NCBI RefSeq assembly: GCF_030704205.1 | Contig: NZ_CP131913.1 | Coordinates: 2,976,001-3,040,000, forward strand | Source of the DNA: Halomonas alkalicola | Lineage (GTDB): Bacteria > Pseudomonadota > Gammaproteobacteria > Pseudomonadales > Halomonadaceae | DNA: 64,000 nt | Reading direction: 5' to 3' | Shown: positions 1 to 11,665 of the stretch, one piece after another | Numbering within the stretch: the stretch's first letter is position 1 | Layout: each line of letters opens with the position of its first letter | Notes under the pieces: generated by a model | Told to the model about the DNA's origin: nothing | The model's database searches: none | The model's input: only the letters and a program-made list of their open reading frames with translations | Made by a program: the position numbers and the translations under genes

Positions 1-2393
1 AGAAGATCGCCGGCTACCACCAGTTCCACGCCGTGCGTGAGGCGGTGAAGGCCACCGTGATCGCCGCCCGGACGCCCGAGCTTGACCGAGCCGAGGGGCG
101 GCGCGCCACCTATGGTGATGAGGTGCAGCCGGGCAGCAAGAAGGCCGGGGTGGTGTGGCATACCCAGGGTTCCGGCAAGAGCATCTCCATGTGCTGCTAT
201 GCCGGCAAGCTGCTGCAACAACCGGAGATGAACAACCCCACCCTGGTCGTGGTGACCGACCGCAACGACCTGGACGGCCAGCTGTTCGCCACCTTCAGCG
301 CCGCCCGGGAGCTGCTCAAGCAGGAGCCGGTTCAGGCCGATGATCGGGATGCCCTGCGCCGGTTGCTGTCGGAGCGGGAATCCGGCGGCATCATCTTCAC
401 CACGGTGCAGAAGTTCGCCCTGCTGACTGATGAGACCGACCACCCGGCGCTGAACGAACGGCACAACATCGTGGTGATCTCGGACGAGGCCCACCGCAGC
501 CAGTACGGCCTGAAGGCTACCCTCAAGAGGGACGGCACCTACAGGTTCGGCTATGCACGGCACATGCGCGATGCCCTGCCCAACGCCTCATTCATCGGGT
601 TTACCGGCACCCCCATCGAGAGCGAGGACAAGGACACCCGCGCCGTGTTCGGCGACTATGTCTCCATCTACGACATCCAGGATGCCGTGGACGATGGCGC
701 GACGGTGCCGATCTTCTACGAATCTCGCCTGGCCAAGCTGGACATCAATCGCGAGCAGATCGAGGCGCTCTCCGACCAGGTGGAGGAGGTGGTCGAGGAC
801 GAGGAAGACGTGGGCAGCCGCGAGAAGACCAAGGGGGAGTGGAGCCGGCTGGAGAAGCTGGTGGGCGCCGGTCCGCGTCTGAAGCAGGTGGCGGAGGACC
901 TGGTCAACCACTTCGAGATCCGTACCGCGACCATCAGCGGCAAGGCGATGATCGTGGCCATGAGCCGCGAGATCGCGGTTCACCTCTATAACGAGATCGT
1001 CGCCCTGCGCCCGGCGTGGCACGACGCTGACCCCGAGAAAGGCGCAATCAAGATCGTGATGACCGGCTCCGCCTCGGACCGGGCCCTGCTGCAGCCACAC
1101 ATCTACAACAAGGCGACCCGGAAGCGCTTCGAGAAACGCTTCAAGGATGAACGCGACCCGCTCAAGCTGGTGATCGTGCGCGACATGTGGCTGACCGGTT
1201 TCGATGCCCCCTGCTGTCACACCATGTACGTGGACAAGCCCATGAAGGGGCACAACCTGATGCAGGCCATCGCCCATGTGAACCGCGTGTTCAAGGACAA
1301 GCCCGGCGGTCTGGTGGTGGATTACATCGGTATTGCCAACGAGCTCAAGCAGGCTCTGAAGACCTACACCGACGCTAAGGGCAAGGGTTCCCCCACCCAT
1401 AGTGCCGAAGAGGCCTATGCCATCCTGCTGGAGAAGCTGGACATCATCCACGGCATGTTCGCTCCTGGCCCCAAGGGCAAGGGATTCAACTACCGCTGTC
1501 ATCAGGGAGCGAGTTTCGAGGATGAGCCCCACAGGCTGCTGGTGCCCACCGCCAACTACGTGCTCGGCCTGGAAGATGGCAAGAAGCGCTTCCTGGATAC
1601 CGTGCTGGCCGTGAACAAGGCCTTTTCCCTGTGTGCCACCCTGGATCAAGCCCAGGCGCTGCAGAAGGAGGTGGCGTTCCTGTCCCAGGTGAAGGCCGCC
1701 ATCACCAAGTTCACCAGCGTGGACCGTAAGCTCACCGAGGAGGAGAAGAACACCGCCCTGAAGCAGATCCTGGAAAATGCCCTGGTTGCCGAGGGCGTGA
1801 CTGATGTCTTCGCCCTGTGTGGCCTGGACAAGCCGAATATCGGGCTGCTATCCGACGAGTTCCTGGAAGACGTTCGGCAGATGCCCTACAGGAACTTCGC
1901 CGTGGAGCTGCTGGAGAAGCTGCTCAAGGACGACATCAAGGCCAAGACTCGCAACAACGTGGTGCAGGAGAGGAAATACGCCGACCGCCTGCAGGAGACG
2001 CTGCGCAAGTATAACAACCGGGGTATCGAGACGGCGCAGGTGATCGAAGAGCTGATCAGCATGGCCAAGCAGTTCCAGGCCGAGATGGAGCGGGATGCCG
2101 CCCTGGGCCTGAACCCGGACGAGGTGGCCTTCTACGACGCTCTGGCCAATAACGAGAGCGCCGTGCGCGAGCTTGGTGACGAGGTCCTGAAGAAGATTGC
2201 CGTGGAGATCACCGACAAGCTGCGCAAATCCACCACCGTCGACTGGCAGGTGCGCGAGAGCGTGCGGGCGAAACTGCGCATCCTGGTGAGGCGAACGCTG
2301 CAGCGCTACAAGTATCCGCCCGACCAGGCGCCGGAGGCCGTTGAGCTGATCATGCAACAGGCGGAAGTGCTCTCGAACCACTGGAGCCGATAG
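1..2393 (+). CDS. hsdR: Type I restriction enzyme subunit R (HsdR), 5'-truncated by window edge
   Basis: Motor and nuclease subunit of a type I restriction-modification complex, which translocates and cuts unmodified DNA. The frame is open from base 3, where it reads [11 protein letters not shown], the usual HsdR lead-in to the helicase, so the gene begins upstream of the window and the GTG at 33 is internal. Visible are Walker A (GSGKS, about 168-182), a DEAH box (483-494), GFTGTP (597-614), and a motif V/VI stretch with MWLTGFDAP and [10 protein letters not shown] near 1190-1300, followed by the alpha-helical DUF3387-type C-terminus. The N-terminal PD-(D/E)xK nuclease domain lies outside. 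hsdM and hsdS are not in the window and do not follow this gene. Family assignment is firm; whether the system is complete cannot be seen. Confidence 0.95.
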   Translation, partial: KIAGYHQFHAVREAVKATVIAARTPELDRAEGRRATYGDEVQPGSKKAGVVWHTQGSGKSISMCCYAGKLLQQPEMNNPTLVVVTDRNDLDGQLFATFSAARELLKQEPVQADDRDALRRLLSERESGGIIFTTVQKFALLTDETDHPALNERHNIVVISDEAHRSQYGLKATLKRDGTYRFGYARHMRDALPNASFIGFTGTPIESEDKDTRAVFGDYVSIYDIQDAVDDGATVPIFYESRLAKLDINREQIEALSDQVEEVVEDEEDVGSREKTKGEWSRLEKLVGAGPRLKQVAEDLVNHFEIRTATISGKAMIVAMSREIAVHLYNEIVALRPAWHDADPEKGAIKIVMTGSASDRALLQPHIYNKATRKRFEKRFKDERDPLKLVIVRDMWLTGFDAPCCHTMYVDKPMKGHNLMQAIAHVNRVFKDKPGGLVVDYIGIANELKQALKTYTDAKGKGSPTHSAEEAYAILLEKLDIIHGMFAPGPKGKGFNYRCHQGASFEDEPHRLLVPTANYVLGLEDGKKRFLDTVLAVNKAFSLCATLDQAQALQKEVAFLSQVKAAITKFTSVDRKLTEEEKNTALKQILENALVAEGVTDVFALCGLDKPNIGLLSDEFLEDVRQMPYRNFAVELLEKLLKDDIKAKTRNNVVQERKYADRLQETLRKYNNRGIETAQVIEELISMAKQFQAEMERDAALGLNPDEVAFYDALANNESAVRELGDEVLKKIAVEITDKLRKSTTVDWQVRESVRAKLRILVRRTLQRYKYPPDQAPEAVELIMQQAEVLSNHWSR

Positions 2394-2473
2394 CCCTGGC
2401 CGGGGAGAGGCGACAGCTGCTTACTTCCTCAGGTGGCAGGGCTTACCTGGCACACAGATCAGCGTTAAGCCAA

Positions 2474-3445
2474 TTAATGGCGCAGCCCGGCCAGATCCTC
2501 GCGGGTGGGCAGGGCGGCATAGGCACCGGGGCGGGTCACGGCGTGGGCGCCGCAGCGGCAGGCGGTCTCCACGGCCCGGGCCAGGAAGTCGGCGTCGCGG
2601 TGCCAGTCGCCGTCGATGCCGGCCTCGCCGAGGTGTTCGGCGAGTTCGGCCAGCAGTCCGCCGATAAAGGCATCGCCGCCGGCGGTGGTGTCCACCGCCT
2701 CGACGGCGGGCGGCGTCACCCGCTGCTCGAGGCCCACGCCCAGCAGGCGCACGTCGCCGGCCCCGTCGGTGATGACGATGGCCTTGACTCCGGCGGCCAG
2801 GCGCTCGGCCAGCCAAGCGTCCTCCGGGTGGTCGGCGCGCAGGCAGTCGAGCTCCTCGGTGGAGAGCTTGAGCTGGTCGGCCGTGTCGAGCAGGCGGGTC
2901 ACCAGGCTGATGTCGGCGGTGCCTTCGGCCCACAGGTTGTGGCGCAGGTTGGCGTCCACGCTGACCAGGCAGCCGGCGCGGCGCGCCATCTCGGCCATGG
3001 CCAGGGTGGTCTCGGCGATCGCCGGCTCGGTCAGGCTGTTGCTGCACAGGTGCAGTATGGCGGGCTCGGCGAACACGCCGGCGGGCAGGTGCTCGAGCCG
3101 GTAGAGCAGGTCGGCGGCCGGCGGGCGGTAGAAGTCGAAGGTGCGCTCGCCGTGCTCATCCCGGGAGACGAAGGCCAGGGCGGTTCGCGCCTCCTGGGTG
3201 CGCACCACCCCGGAGGTGTCGACGCCGTGGGCGGCCAGCTGTGCCGCGAGGAAGTCGCCGAAGCGGTCATCGCCGACCATGCCGAGGAAGCGGCTGGGCA
3301 CGCCGAGCCGGGCGCAGGCCACGGACACGTCGGCCGGTGCCCCGCCGGCATAGGGCGTGAACGTCTCGTGGCCCTGTGCCGTATCGCCCAGCCGGCTGGA
3401 GAGCATGTCGACCAGGGCCTCGCCGAAGGCGATCACCGGGATCAT
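2474..3445 (-). CDS. frk: Fructokinase (PfkB family)
   Basis: ATP-dependent sugar kinase, most likely fructose to fructose-6-phosphate, 323 aa, cytoplasmic. It has the PfkB N-terminal GGAPADVSVACARLG motif and the C-terminal DTTAGGDAFIGGLL signature containing the catalytic Asp and anion hole. The ATG overlaps the mutarotase stop as ATGA, indicating translational coupling in the edd-glk-mutarotase-frk operon. An open frame extends upstream across the mutarotase gene, but the MIPVIAFGEALVDML start matches the family. Substrate is inferred; other PfkB sugar kinases look similar. Confidence 0.88.
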   Translation of the reverse strand: MIPVIAFGEALVDMLSSRLGDTAQGHETFTPYAGGAPADVSVACARLGVPSRFLGMVGDDRFGDFLAAQLAAHGVDTSGVVRTQEARTALAFVSRDEHGERTFDFYRPPAADLLYRLEHLPAGVFAEPAILHLCSNSLTEPAIAETTLAMAEMARRAGCLVSVDANLRHNLWAEGTADISLVTRLLDTADQLKLSTEELDCLRADHPEDAWLAERLAAGVKAIVITDGAGDVRLLGVGLEQRVTPPAVEAVDTTAGGDAFIGGLLAELAEHLGEAGIDGDWHRDADFLARAVETACRCGAHAVTRPGAYAALPTREDLAGLRH

Positions 3446-4329
3446 GCGGGCAGCGCCAGGCTGAGGGTGGTGCCCAGCAGGTGCTGGGCGCCGGGCACCA
3501 GCCACACCGGGTCGAGGCGGGTGTTGGCGGACTCCACGCAGAGGAAGCGGTGGCCGGCCTCGGTGGGGGTGTCCTCGGGCAGCGCCTCGCCGGGGTGCCA
3601 GACCACGGCGGAGTCGCTGCCCTGGCGGGCGATGCGCAGGCGGCGAGCGCCGTCGTCCAGGGTCAACTCGGCGTTGCTGTGATAGATGCGGTCGAGCCCG
3701 CCGCGTACGCCGAGCTCGCCCTGCTGCTCGCGGTCGGCGAAGCCGGCCAGCTTGTCCAGGTAGCGGGCGCCGGCCAGCCCCTCGACGCGGCAGGCGAAGG
3801 CGTCGCGCACCGCCAGGTAGCTGTGCAGGGCGCCGCTGATCTTCACCGGCGTCTCGCCGACGTGCTCGGTGACCAGCTCCACGTGCAGGCGCCGGGCGTT
3901 GGCCTGGACCACCAGGCGCGCCGTGAGCTGGCTGTGCAGGCGCGTCTCGGGCGAGAGGTGCAACTCCACCCCCTCCTCGTGCTCGTCCACGGCGTCCAGC
4001 CGCCAGTCGGCGAGGCGTGCGGTGCCGTGGAAGGGGCCGCTGTGATCCTCGGACTCGTCGGCGTAGCGATCGTCGGCGAACCAGGGCCAGCAGAGCGGGA
4101 TGCCGCCGCGAATCGCACCGGGGAGATCCTGGGGCGTGGGCGTCACCCACAGCCAGCCTTCGCTGCCGTCACCGGCCGGTAGGAAGTGGAGAAGTTGCCC
4201 CCCCTGCAGGGAGAGGGCCAGCTCGCCCCAGGCCTCGTTGGCCAGCCACAGCTCGCGGCCGGCCCAGTGGGCGCGGCGCTGGCCGCGGGTCTCGTCGAGC
4301 AGGGTGCGCAGGCTTTGCGGAATCATCAT
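3442..4329 (-). CDS. D-hexose-6-phosphate mutarotase (YeaD-like)
   Basis: Aldose 1-epimerase superfamily protein, 295 aa, expected to interconvert alpha and beta anomers of glucose-6-phosphate and related sugars. Diagnostic segments are RGGIPLCWPWF and GPFHGTAR in the N-terminal half, with conserved catalytic-type His and Glu residues in the central beta-sandwich. The gene begins with a double ATG, 18 nt after glk, and ends overlapping the frk start. Its position between glucokinase and fructokinase supports a role on hexose phosphates feeding the Entner-Doudoroff pathway. Confidence 0.88.
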   Translation of the reverse strand: MMIPQSLRTLLDETRGQRRAHWAGRELWLANEAWGELALSLQGGQLLHFLPAGDGSEGWLWVTPTPQDLPGAIRGGIPLCWPWFADDRYADESEDHSGPFHGTARLADWRLDAVDEHEEGVELHLSPETRLHSQLTARLVVQANARRLHVELVTEHVGETPVKISGALHSYLAVRDAFACRVEGLAGARYLDKLAGFADREQQGELGVRGGLDRIYHSNAELTLDDGARRLRIARQGSDSAVVWHPGEALPEDTPTEAGHRFLCVESANTRLDPVWLVPGAQHLLGTTLSLALPA

Positions 4330-4347
4330 TCGACCTCTTCCATCGCG

Positions 4348-5313
4348 TTAGTCGACTTCTGGATTGTAAAGGGCCTCGGCGGCGCCCAGCAGTCCCGTCC
4401 AGGGGGCGGTCACCAGGTGCACGGGGATCGTCGCCGTGTAGGCGTCCATGCGTCCCTTGGCGGCGAAGGCCTCGCGAAAGCGGCTTCGCGGCAGCCAGTC
4501 GCGCAGCCGCGGCAGGATGCCTCCGCACAGGGTGACCCCGCCGCGGGCGCCCAGCATCAGGGCGGCGTCACCGCAGACGTCGCCGAGGATCTTGAGAAAG
4601 CGCAGCAGGGTATCACGGGCCAGCGGGTCGCTGTCGGCCGCCGCGGTGACCTCGGCGGGGGTGGTGTGCACGGGGTTGGCGCCCTTGAGCGAGCAGTGGG
4701 CGAGGTAGAGGTCCAGCAGCCCCTGGCCGCACAGCAGGCGCTCCACGCTGACCCGGCCGTAGCGGTTGCGGAAGTGGCGCAGGAGGTTCTGCTCGCGCTC
4801 GTCGGTGGGGGCGAAGGTGACGTGGCCCCCCTCGGTGGGCAGCGGGATCCAGGCGTGGCGGCCGGGGAAGAGGCCGGCGACGCCGAGCCCCGTGCCGGGG
4901 CCGATCACCAGCCGGGCCGCATGGGGAATCGCCTCGCCGGGCTGCACCTCGACCAGGTCGGCCTCGGGCAGGTGGGGCACGCCCAGCGCCTGGGCGGTGA
5001 AGTCGTTGATCACCTTGAAGCGCGTGAGCCCCAGCGCCGCCTGGGCCTCGGCCCGGGAGAAGGCCCAGTGGTTGTTGGTCATGGTCACCTGGTCGCCGCG
5101 GATCGGGCAGGCGAAGGCCAGGCAGGCCTCCTGTGGGGCCCGTTCGCCGGTGGCGCCTACCCGGGTCAGGTAGTCGTGCACCGCCTCCACCAGGCCGGGG
5201 TAGTCGGCGCAGGGCAGGGCGAGGATATCGCGGGGCGCGAAGGCGCCCGGGGTCACCAGCGCGAAGCGGGCGTTGGTGCCGCCGATATCACCGATCAACG
5301 CGGGTCGTGTCAT
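4348..5313 (-). CDS. glk: Glucokinase
   Basis: ATP-dependent phosphorylation of glucose in the cytoplasm, 321 aa, the same length as E. coli Glk. The N-terminus [19 protein letters not shown] contains the phosphate-binding loop; [16 protein letters not shown] and GPGTGLGVA follow as in bacterial glucokinases of the Glk (not ROK) family. I chose the ATG at 5313, which aligns with known Glk starts, over an in-frame TTG at 5319; AAAGGA lies upstream. It sits 48 bp downstream of edd on the same strand and is probably cotranscribed with it. Confidence 0.93.
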   Translation of the reverse strand: MTRPALIGDIGGTNARFALVTPGAFAPRDILALPCADYPGLVEAVHDYLTRVGATGERAPQEACLAFACPIRGDQVTMTNNHWAFSRAEAQAALGLTRFKVINDFTAQALGVPHLPEADLVEVQPGEAIPHAARLVIGPGTGLGVAGLFPGRHAWIPLPTEGGHVTFAPTDEREQNLLRHFRNRYGRVSVERLLCGQGLLDLYLAHCSLKGANPVHTTPAEVTAAADSDPLARDTLLRFLKILGDVCGDAALMLGARGGVTLCGGILPRLRDWLPRSRFREAFAAKGRMDAYTATIPVHLVTAPWTGLLGAAEALYNPEVD

Positions 5314-5361
5314 CGTCAATGTGTCCTTTCTGTCCCTGGCGCTTCTCGCGATGGCAGTGGC

Positions 5362-7254
<1,893 letters not shown>

Positions 7255-7277
7255 GGGGTACCTCGGTCTCTGTGTAT

Positions 7278-7297
7278 TTTTGGTAAGTTTACCAAAA
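7278..7297. promoter_or_regulatory. 20-bp palindrome upstream of edd (candidate operator)
   Basis: TTTTGGTAAGTTTACCAAAA is a near-perfect palindrome (9 of 10 base pairs) placed 24-43 nt upstream of the edd start in an AT-rich patch of an otherwise GC-rich region. The GGTAA/TTACC core suits a GntR- or LacI-type repressor controlling the sugar operon. The regulator is not encoded in the window. Confidence 0.5.
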
Positions 7298-7342
7298 TAA
7301 TCTCGGGATTCTCCGTCATCCTAGTCGGCATTTGGTCGAATT

Positions 7343-7357
7343 TGTAGTTTTATTACC
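7343..7357. promoter_or_regulatory. HexR-like binding site upstream of edd
   Basis: TGTAGTTTTATTACC differs little from the gammaproteobacterial HexR consensus (TGTARTnnnATTACA type). HexR is the KDPG-responsive repressor of Entner-Doudoroff genes, and this copy lies about 90 nt upstream of edd. The match is by eye and the hexR gene is not in the window. Confidence 0.5.
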
Positions 7358-7376
7358 TTTAGGGCCGTTCGGCCCG
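7358..7376 (-). terminator. Weak hairpin after the aldehyde dehydrogenase gene
   Basis: A short GC stem (GGGCC/GGCCC with a GTTC loop) lies directly after the aldehyde dehydrogenase stop, followed on the minus strand by AT-rich sequence without a clean T tract. It could be a weak terminator separating that gene from edd. Confidence 0.3.
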
Positions 7377-8774
7377 TCACAGCCCCAGCAGCCTGAGCAG
7401 CCAGCGCCGGTAGGGCGGGTTGAGCAGGCCCACGGCGTTGCGTCGCGCCTGGAGGAAGACGCTGCGCTCGAGGCTGAAGCGCAGGAAGCCGGCCTCGCCC
7501 TGGTAGGCGCCCATGCCGCTCTCGCCCACGCCGCCGAAGGGCAGTGCCGGAACGGCGTTGTGCCAGAGGGTGTCGTTGAAGACCACGCCGCCGGAGTGGG
7601 TGGTCTCAAGCACCCGGCGGCGCCGCTCGGCGTCGTCGGTGAAGGCGTAGAGTGCCAGCGGCCGCGGCCCGGCGTTGACGTGGGCCAGGGCGGCATCGAA
7701 GTCGCGCACGCCGAGGACCGGCAGCCAGGGGCCGAAGATCTCCTCCTGCATCAGGGCCAGGCCCTCGTTGGGGTCGATCACCAGGGTCGGCGGCAGCTTG
7801 GCCCCGCCGCCCGGCAGCTCGACGCGCTCGCCCAGGGCGATCATCCGGCAGCCGTGGTCGCGGGCCTCGTCGAGCATGGCCTCGAGCCGTGCGCGCTGAT
7901 GCTCTCCCGGCACGGCGGTGTAGTCCTCACCGGCGGTGCCCCGAGGGTAGAAGTCGTTGACCACTCGGCGCATCGCCTCGATGAAGTCGCCGAGCCGGGA
8001 GGCGTCGATCAGCACGTGGTCGGGGGCGATGCAGGTCTGGCCAGCGTTGAGCCACTTGCCGAAGGCGATGCGCTCGGCGGCATGCGACAGGTCGGCATCG
8101 GGGCCGATGATGGCCGGGGTCTTGCCGCCCAGCTCCAGGGTGATGGGGGTCAGGTGGGCGGCGGCGGCCCGGGCTACCTCGCGGCCGATGCGCGCATTGC
8201 CGGTGAACAGCAGGTGATCGAAGGGCAGCGCCGAGAAGGCGCGGGCCGTCTCCACGTCGCCCGGGACCACGGCGAGCTCGGCGGGGTCGAAGTAGCGCTC
8301 GGCTAGGCGCGCCATCAGCGCGCTGGTGGCGGGGGTGTGCTCGCTGGGCTTGATCAGCACCCGGTTGCCGGCGGCCAGGGCGTCCACCGCCGGCAGCCAG
8401 GCGAGGTTCCAGGGGTAGTTGGAGGGGGCGATGATGCCCACCACCCCCAGCGGCTGGCGGTGCACCCGGGCCCGCCCCGGCTGGAGCCGCCAGGGCACGG
8501 CGGCGCGGCGGGGGCGCATCCAGCGGCGCAGGTGGCGCCGCGCATGGCGCACCGCCTGGAGCACGGTGGCGATCTCGGCCAGCCGGCTCTCGGCTTCGGC
8601 GCGGTGGCCAAAGTCCTCGCCGATGGCGGCGATGATCTCGTCGCGGTGGCGCCGGGTCAGGGTCGCCAGCCGGGCCAGGCGTTCGCGGCGGGTGGCAAGC
8701 GTCGGGTAGGGCTCGGCCGCGAAGGCGCGACGCTGGGCATCGAACTGCGCCTGCAGCTCGCGGGCATCGGTCAT
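7377..8774 (-). CDS. Coniferyl-aldehyde dehydrogenase-type ALDH
   Basis: NAD(P)-dependent aldehyde dehydrogenase, 465 aa, of the class-3/coniferyl aldehyde dehydrogenase (CalB) type. Visible are PSNYPWNLAW, the cofactor region LIKPSEHTP, FTGNARIGREV, the catalytic Glu in LELGGKTP, the nucleophilic Cys in GQTCIAPD, and a C-terminus with FNDTLWHNAVPALPFGGVGESG, typical of this subfamily. I chose the internal ATG at 8774 because GGAG lies 6-7 nt upstream; a longer in-frame start has no such site. The substrate is not decided by sequence; aromatic or long-chain aldehydes are usual for the group. Confidence 0.88.
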   Translation of the reverse strand: MTDARELQAQFDAQRRAFAAEPYPTLATRRERLARLATLTRRHRDEIIAAIGEDFGHRAEAESRLAEIATVLQAVRHARRHLRRWMRPRRAAVPWRLQPGRARVHRQPLGVVGIIAPSNYPWNLAWLPAVDALAAGNRVLIKPSEHTPATSALMARLAERYFDPAELAVVPGDVETARAFSALPFDHLLFTGNARIGREVARAAAAHLTPITLELGGKTPAIIGPDADLSHAAERIAFGKWLNAGQTCIAPDHVLIDASRLGDFIEAMRRVVNDFYPRGTAGEDYTAVPGEHQRARLEAMLDEARDHGCRMIALGERVELPGGGAKLPPTLVIDPNEGLALMQEEIFGPWLPVLGVRDFDAALAHVNAGPRPLALYAFTDDAERRRRVLETTHSGGVVFNDTLWHNAVPALPFGGVGESGMGAYQGEAGFLRFSLERSVFLQARRNAVGLLNPPYRRWLLRLLGL

Positions 8775-8869
8775 GCACGTCTCCGTGTGTCGATGAGGAT
8801 GGAAGGGGGCTCGGGCACTGGGCACAATGTAGGCCTTCTGCCAACGGCTTGTCAGCTGCCGGAGCCGCC

Positions 8870-10021
8870 ATGTCCTCGCTTGTGTTGCAAGAACTCCCCG
8901 CCATCGAGGCGGTGCCGGCCGCGGCCTGGAACGCCCTGGTCGGCGATGACCACCCCTTCCTGCGTCACGAGTTCCTGCATGCCCTGGAGGCGAGCGGCTC
9001 GGTGAGCCCGGCCACCGGCTGGGTGCCGCGCCACCTGACCCTCTGGCAGGGCGAGCGCCTGGTGGGGGCGATGCCCCACTACCTCAAGCACCACTCCTTC
9101 GGGGAGTACGTCTTCGACTGGAGCTGGGCCGATGCCTGGGAGCGCGCCGGCGGGCGCTACTATCCCAAGGGGCTCACCGCCATTCCCTACACCCCAGCGC
9201 CCGGGCCGCGGCTGGCGCTGGCCGAGGGCATCGACCCGCTGGCCGCCCGTGAGGCCCTGGCCATGGCCTGGGAGGGGCGCGGGGAAGGCGTGGCCAGCGA
9301 GCTCTCCAGCTGGCACCTGCTGTTTGCCGAGGAGGCCGAGGTGGCCGCCTGGCAGGCAGCGCGCCCCGGGCTGCTGGCCCGCCACGGGGTGCAGTTCCAG
9401 TGGCGCGACGCCGGCTACGGCGACTTCGAGGGCTTCCTGGCCGCGATGACCTCCAAGCGGCGCAAGGCGATCCGCCGCGAGCGGCGCCTCGTCGCCGACC
9501 AGGGGCTGACGCTGCATCGCCTCGAAGGGGAGGAGATCGACGCGGCGGCCCTCGAGCACTTCTTTCGCTGCTACGAGATCACCTACCTGGAGCGGGGGCG
9601 CCACGGCTACCTCAACCCGGACTTCTTCCGCCGGCTGCGCGCCACCATGCCGGAGAGCCTGCTGCTGGTGCAGGCGCGGCTCGAGGGCCGGCCGGTGGCC
9701 GCGGCGCTCTGCCTGCAGGGCGCGCGCACCCTCTACGGCCGCTACTGGGGCAGCGAGGTGATGGCCGACTGCCTGCACTTCGAGGCCTGCTACTACCAGG
9801 GCATCGAGCACTGCCTGGCCCGGGGGCTGACCCTCTTCGACCCCGGCACCCAGGGAGAGCACAAGCTGGCCCGGGGCTTCGCGCCGCGCCTGCTCACCTC
9901 GCTTCACCATATCGCCGACCCCCGCCTGCGCGACGCCGTGGCGCGTTTCTGCGCCGAGGAGCGCGCCCAGATCCGCGCCTATTGCGCCGCCGCGACGCAG
10001 GCGCTGCCGTTCAGGGCGTGA
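8870..10021 (+). CDS. FemAB-like GNAT-fold acyltransferase (PF04339 family)
   Basis: 383-aa protein of the peptidoglycan-biosynthesis/recognition FemAB-like family, a double GNAT fold found widely in proteobacteria. Family segments include HPFLRHEFLHALEASGS near the N-terminus, YPKGLTAIPYTPAPGPRL, MTSKRRKAIRRER in the middle and YWGSEVMADCLHFEACYYQGIEHCL with FDPGTQGEHKLARGF near the end. The ATG at 8870 is preceded by GGAG with a 5-6 nt spacer. It is divergent from the aldehyde dehydrogenase. No function is firmly established for the family; the acyl acceptor is unknown. Confidence 0.85.
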   Translation: MSSLVLQELPAIEAVPAAAWNALVGDDHPFLRHEFLHALEASGSVSPATGWVPRHLTLWQGERLVGAMPHYLKHHSFGEYVFDWSWADAWERAGGRYYPKGLTAIPYTPAPGPRLALAEGIDPLAAREALAMAWEGRGEGVASELSSWHLLFAEEAEVAAWQAARPGLLARHGVQFQWRDAGYGDFEGFLAAMTSKRRKAIRRERRLVADQGLTLHRLEGEEIDAAALEHFFRCYEITYLERGRHGYLNPDFFRRLRATMPESLLLVQARLEGRPVAAALCLQGARTLYGRYWGSEVMADCLHFEACYYQGIEHCLARGLTLFDPGTQGEHKLARGFAPRLLTSLHHIADPRLRDAVARFCAEERAQIRAYCAAATQALPFRA

Positions 10022-10032
10022 GCGGGCCCGGC

Positions 10033-10061
10033 GATGGTGGCATAATGCCGCCATCCTTTTT
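10033..10061 (+). terminator. Rho-independent terminator before ftsB
   Basis: A 10-bp stem (GATGGTGGCA pairing TGCCGCCATC, one mismatch) with a 3-nt loop is followed by CTTTTT, directly after the FemAB-like gene. It separates that gene from ftsB. Confidence 0.7.
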
Positions 10062-10080
10062 CTCGCGACGGACGCTGTTC

Positions 10081-10416
10081 ATGCTCAAGTGGTTGGCCAT
10101 CGTGCTGCTGGTCCTGCTCGCCCTGCTGCAGTATCGCCTGTGGCTGGGTGAGGGGGGCATCCGCGACCTCGGCGAGGTGCGCGAGCGGGTGGCGGCCCTG
10201 GAGGCGGCCAACAAGCCGCTACGCGACCGCAACGCCCGCCTGGGCGCCGAGGTGCTGGACCTCAAGACCGGCCTGGATGCCATCGAGGAGCGCAGCCGCA
10301 GCGACATCGGCATGGTGCGCGCCGAGGAGTACTTCTTCTGGGTGCCGGGCGTGGCGGTGGAGGCCGTCCCGGTGGTCAATCCCGCGCCGGCGGTGAGCCT
10401 GGAGGCCAGCCGATGA
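10081..10416 (+). CDS. ftsB: Cell division protein FtsB
   Basis: Small bitopic inner-membrane protein of the divisome, partner of FtsL and FtsQ, 111 aa. One N-terminal membrane segment (MLKWLAIVLLVLLALLQYRLWLG) is followed by a coiled coil with the VAALEAANKPLRDRNARLGAEV pattern and the EEYFFWVP motif typical of FtsB. The stop overlaps the ispD start as ATGA. The order ftsB-ispD-ispF is the standard gammaproteobacterial arrangement. Confidence 0.93.
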   Translation: MLKWLAIVLLVLLALLQYRLWLGEGGIRDLGEVRERVAALEAANKPLRDRNARLGAEVLDLKTGLDAIEERSRSDIGMVRAEEYFFWVPGVAVEAVPVVNPAPAVSLEASR

Positions 10417-11159
10417 GCGTGGCGCCCTGGCTGGTGGTGCCCGCGGCGGGGCAGGGGCGACGCATGGGGGCCGATCGCCCCAAGCAGTACCTGGCGATCG
10501 ACGGCCGCCCGGTGCTGGCCCACACCCTGGCGCGTCTGCATGCCGCCTTTCCCGCGGCGCGCCTCTGCCTCTGTCTGGACCCCGAGGATGCCCGCTTCGA
10601 CCCGGCCTGGGTGCCCTTCGCCGAGTGGCGCCGGGTGCCCGGCGGTGCCGAGCGGGTCGACTCGGTGGCCAGCGCCCTGGCGGCCATCGCGGGCGAGGCC
10701 GGCGACGATGACCTGGTGCTGGTCCATGACGTGGCGCGCCCCTGCGTGACCGTGGCGGATCTTGTCCGCCTTCACGCCGTGCTGGCGGACGATCCGGTGG
10801 GTGGCCTCCTGGCCGCCCCGGTGGCCGACACCATGAAGCGCGATGACGGCGCCGGTCGAGTCGCTACTACCGAGCCTCGCGCCGGCCTCTGGCACGCCTT
10901 GACCCCTCAGGGCTTCCGCTACGGCCTGCTGCGCCGGGCGCTGACGGCGGCGCGGGAAGCCGGCGTGGCGGTCACCGACGAGGCTTCGGCGGTGGAGGCG
11001 CTGGGACGCTTCCCGCGGCTGGTCAGCGGGCGTCGCGACAACCTCAAGATCACCCATCCCGAGGACCTGGCCCTGGCCGGGCAGATCCTGGCTGCCCAGC
11101 GCCAGGCGACGGCCTCGGGCGAGCAGGACAAGGCGCCTTCCGGCGCACTGGAGAGATGA
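10413..11159 (+). CDS. ispD: 2-C-methyl-D-erythritol 4-phosphate cytidylyltransferase
   Basis: Third step of the MEP isoprenoid pathway: MEP plus CTP to CDP-ME. 248 aa, slightly longer than usual because of an Ala/Gln-rich tail. The nucleotide-binding [18 protein letters not shown] motif, HDVARPCV, and the C-terminal [14 protein letters not shown] are all present. Start and stop both overlap the neighbours (ATGA with ftsB and with ispF), so translation is coupled through ftsB-ispD-ispF. Confidence 0.96.
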   Translation: MSVAPWLVVPAAGQGRRMGADRPKQYLAIDGRPVLAHTLARLHAAFPAARLCLCLDPEDARFDPAWVPFAEWRRVPGGAERVDSVASALAAIAGEAGDDDLVLVHDVARPCVTVADLVRLHAVLADDPVGGLLAAPVADTMKRDDGAGRVATTEPRAGLWHALTPQGFRYGLLRRALTAAREAGVAVTDEASAVEALGRFPRLVSGRRDNLKITHPEDLALAGQILAAQRQATASGEQDKAPSGALER

Positions 11160-11665
11160 TGCGCATCGGCCACGGCTTCGACGTCCACCGCTTCGGCGAA
11201 GGCGACCACCTGATGATCGGCGGCGTCGCCGTTCCCTTCGACCACGGCTTTGTCGCCCACTCCGACGGCGACGTGCTGCTGCACGCCGTCAGCGATGCCC
11301 TGCTGGGCGCCTGCGCCCTGGGCGACTTCGGTCGCCACTTTCCCGACACCGACCCGGCCTGGAAGGGGGCCGACAGCCGCGTGCTGTTGCGCCACGTGGT
11401 GGGCCTGGTGCGTAAGGCCGGCTACCGGGTCGGCAACCTGGACGCCACCCTGATGGCCCAGGCGCCGAAGATGGCCCCGCACATCGCGGCCATGGCCGCC
11501 ACCATCGCCGAGGATCTCGGCGTCGAGGTCGGCGCGGTCAACGTCAAGGCCACCACCACCGAACGCCTGGGCTTCACCGGGCGCGGCGAGGGGATCGCCG
11601 CCGAGGCGGTGGTGCTGCTGCTGCCCGCGGCCCTCGTCGCTGAGGGAGAGCGCGCCGGTGAGTGA
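11156..11665 (+). CDS. ispF: 2-C-methyl-D-erythritol 2,4-cyclodiphosphate synthase
   Basis: Cyclises CDP-ME-2-phosphate to MEcPP, releasing CMP; a homotrimeric zinc enzyme, 169 aa. [11 protein letters not shown] contains the zinc ligands Asp and His, [18 protein letters not shown] the third ligand and substrate site, and [20 protein letters not shown] the nucleotide pocket. It starts with a double ATG inside the ispD stop and ends 8 nt inside truD. Confidence 0.97.
   Translation: MMRIGHGFDVHRFGEGDHLMIGGVAVPFDHGFVAHSDGDVLLHAVSDALLGACALGDFGRHFPDTDPAWKGADSRVLLRHVVGLVRKAGYRVGNLDATLMAQAPKMAPHIAAMAATIAEDLGVEVGAVNVKATTTERLGFTGRGEGIAAEAVVLLLPAALVAEGERAGE

Noticed and set aside
588..1649. A 353-codon minus-strand open frame
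   Set aside because: Antisense to hsdR with no recognisable domain.
33..2393. GTG at 33 as the start of the restriction gene
   Set aside because: The reading frame continues upstream to base 3 with HsdR sequence ([11 protein letters not shown]), so the gene is cut by the window edge.
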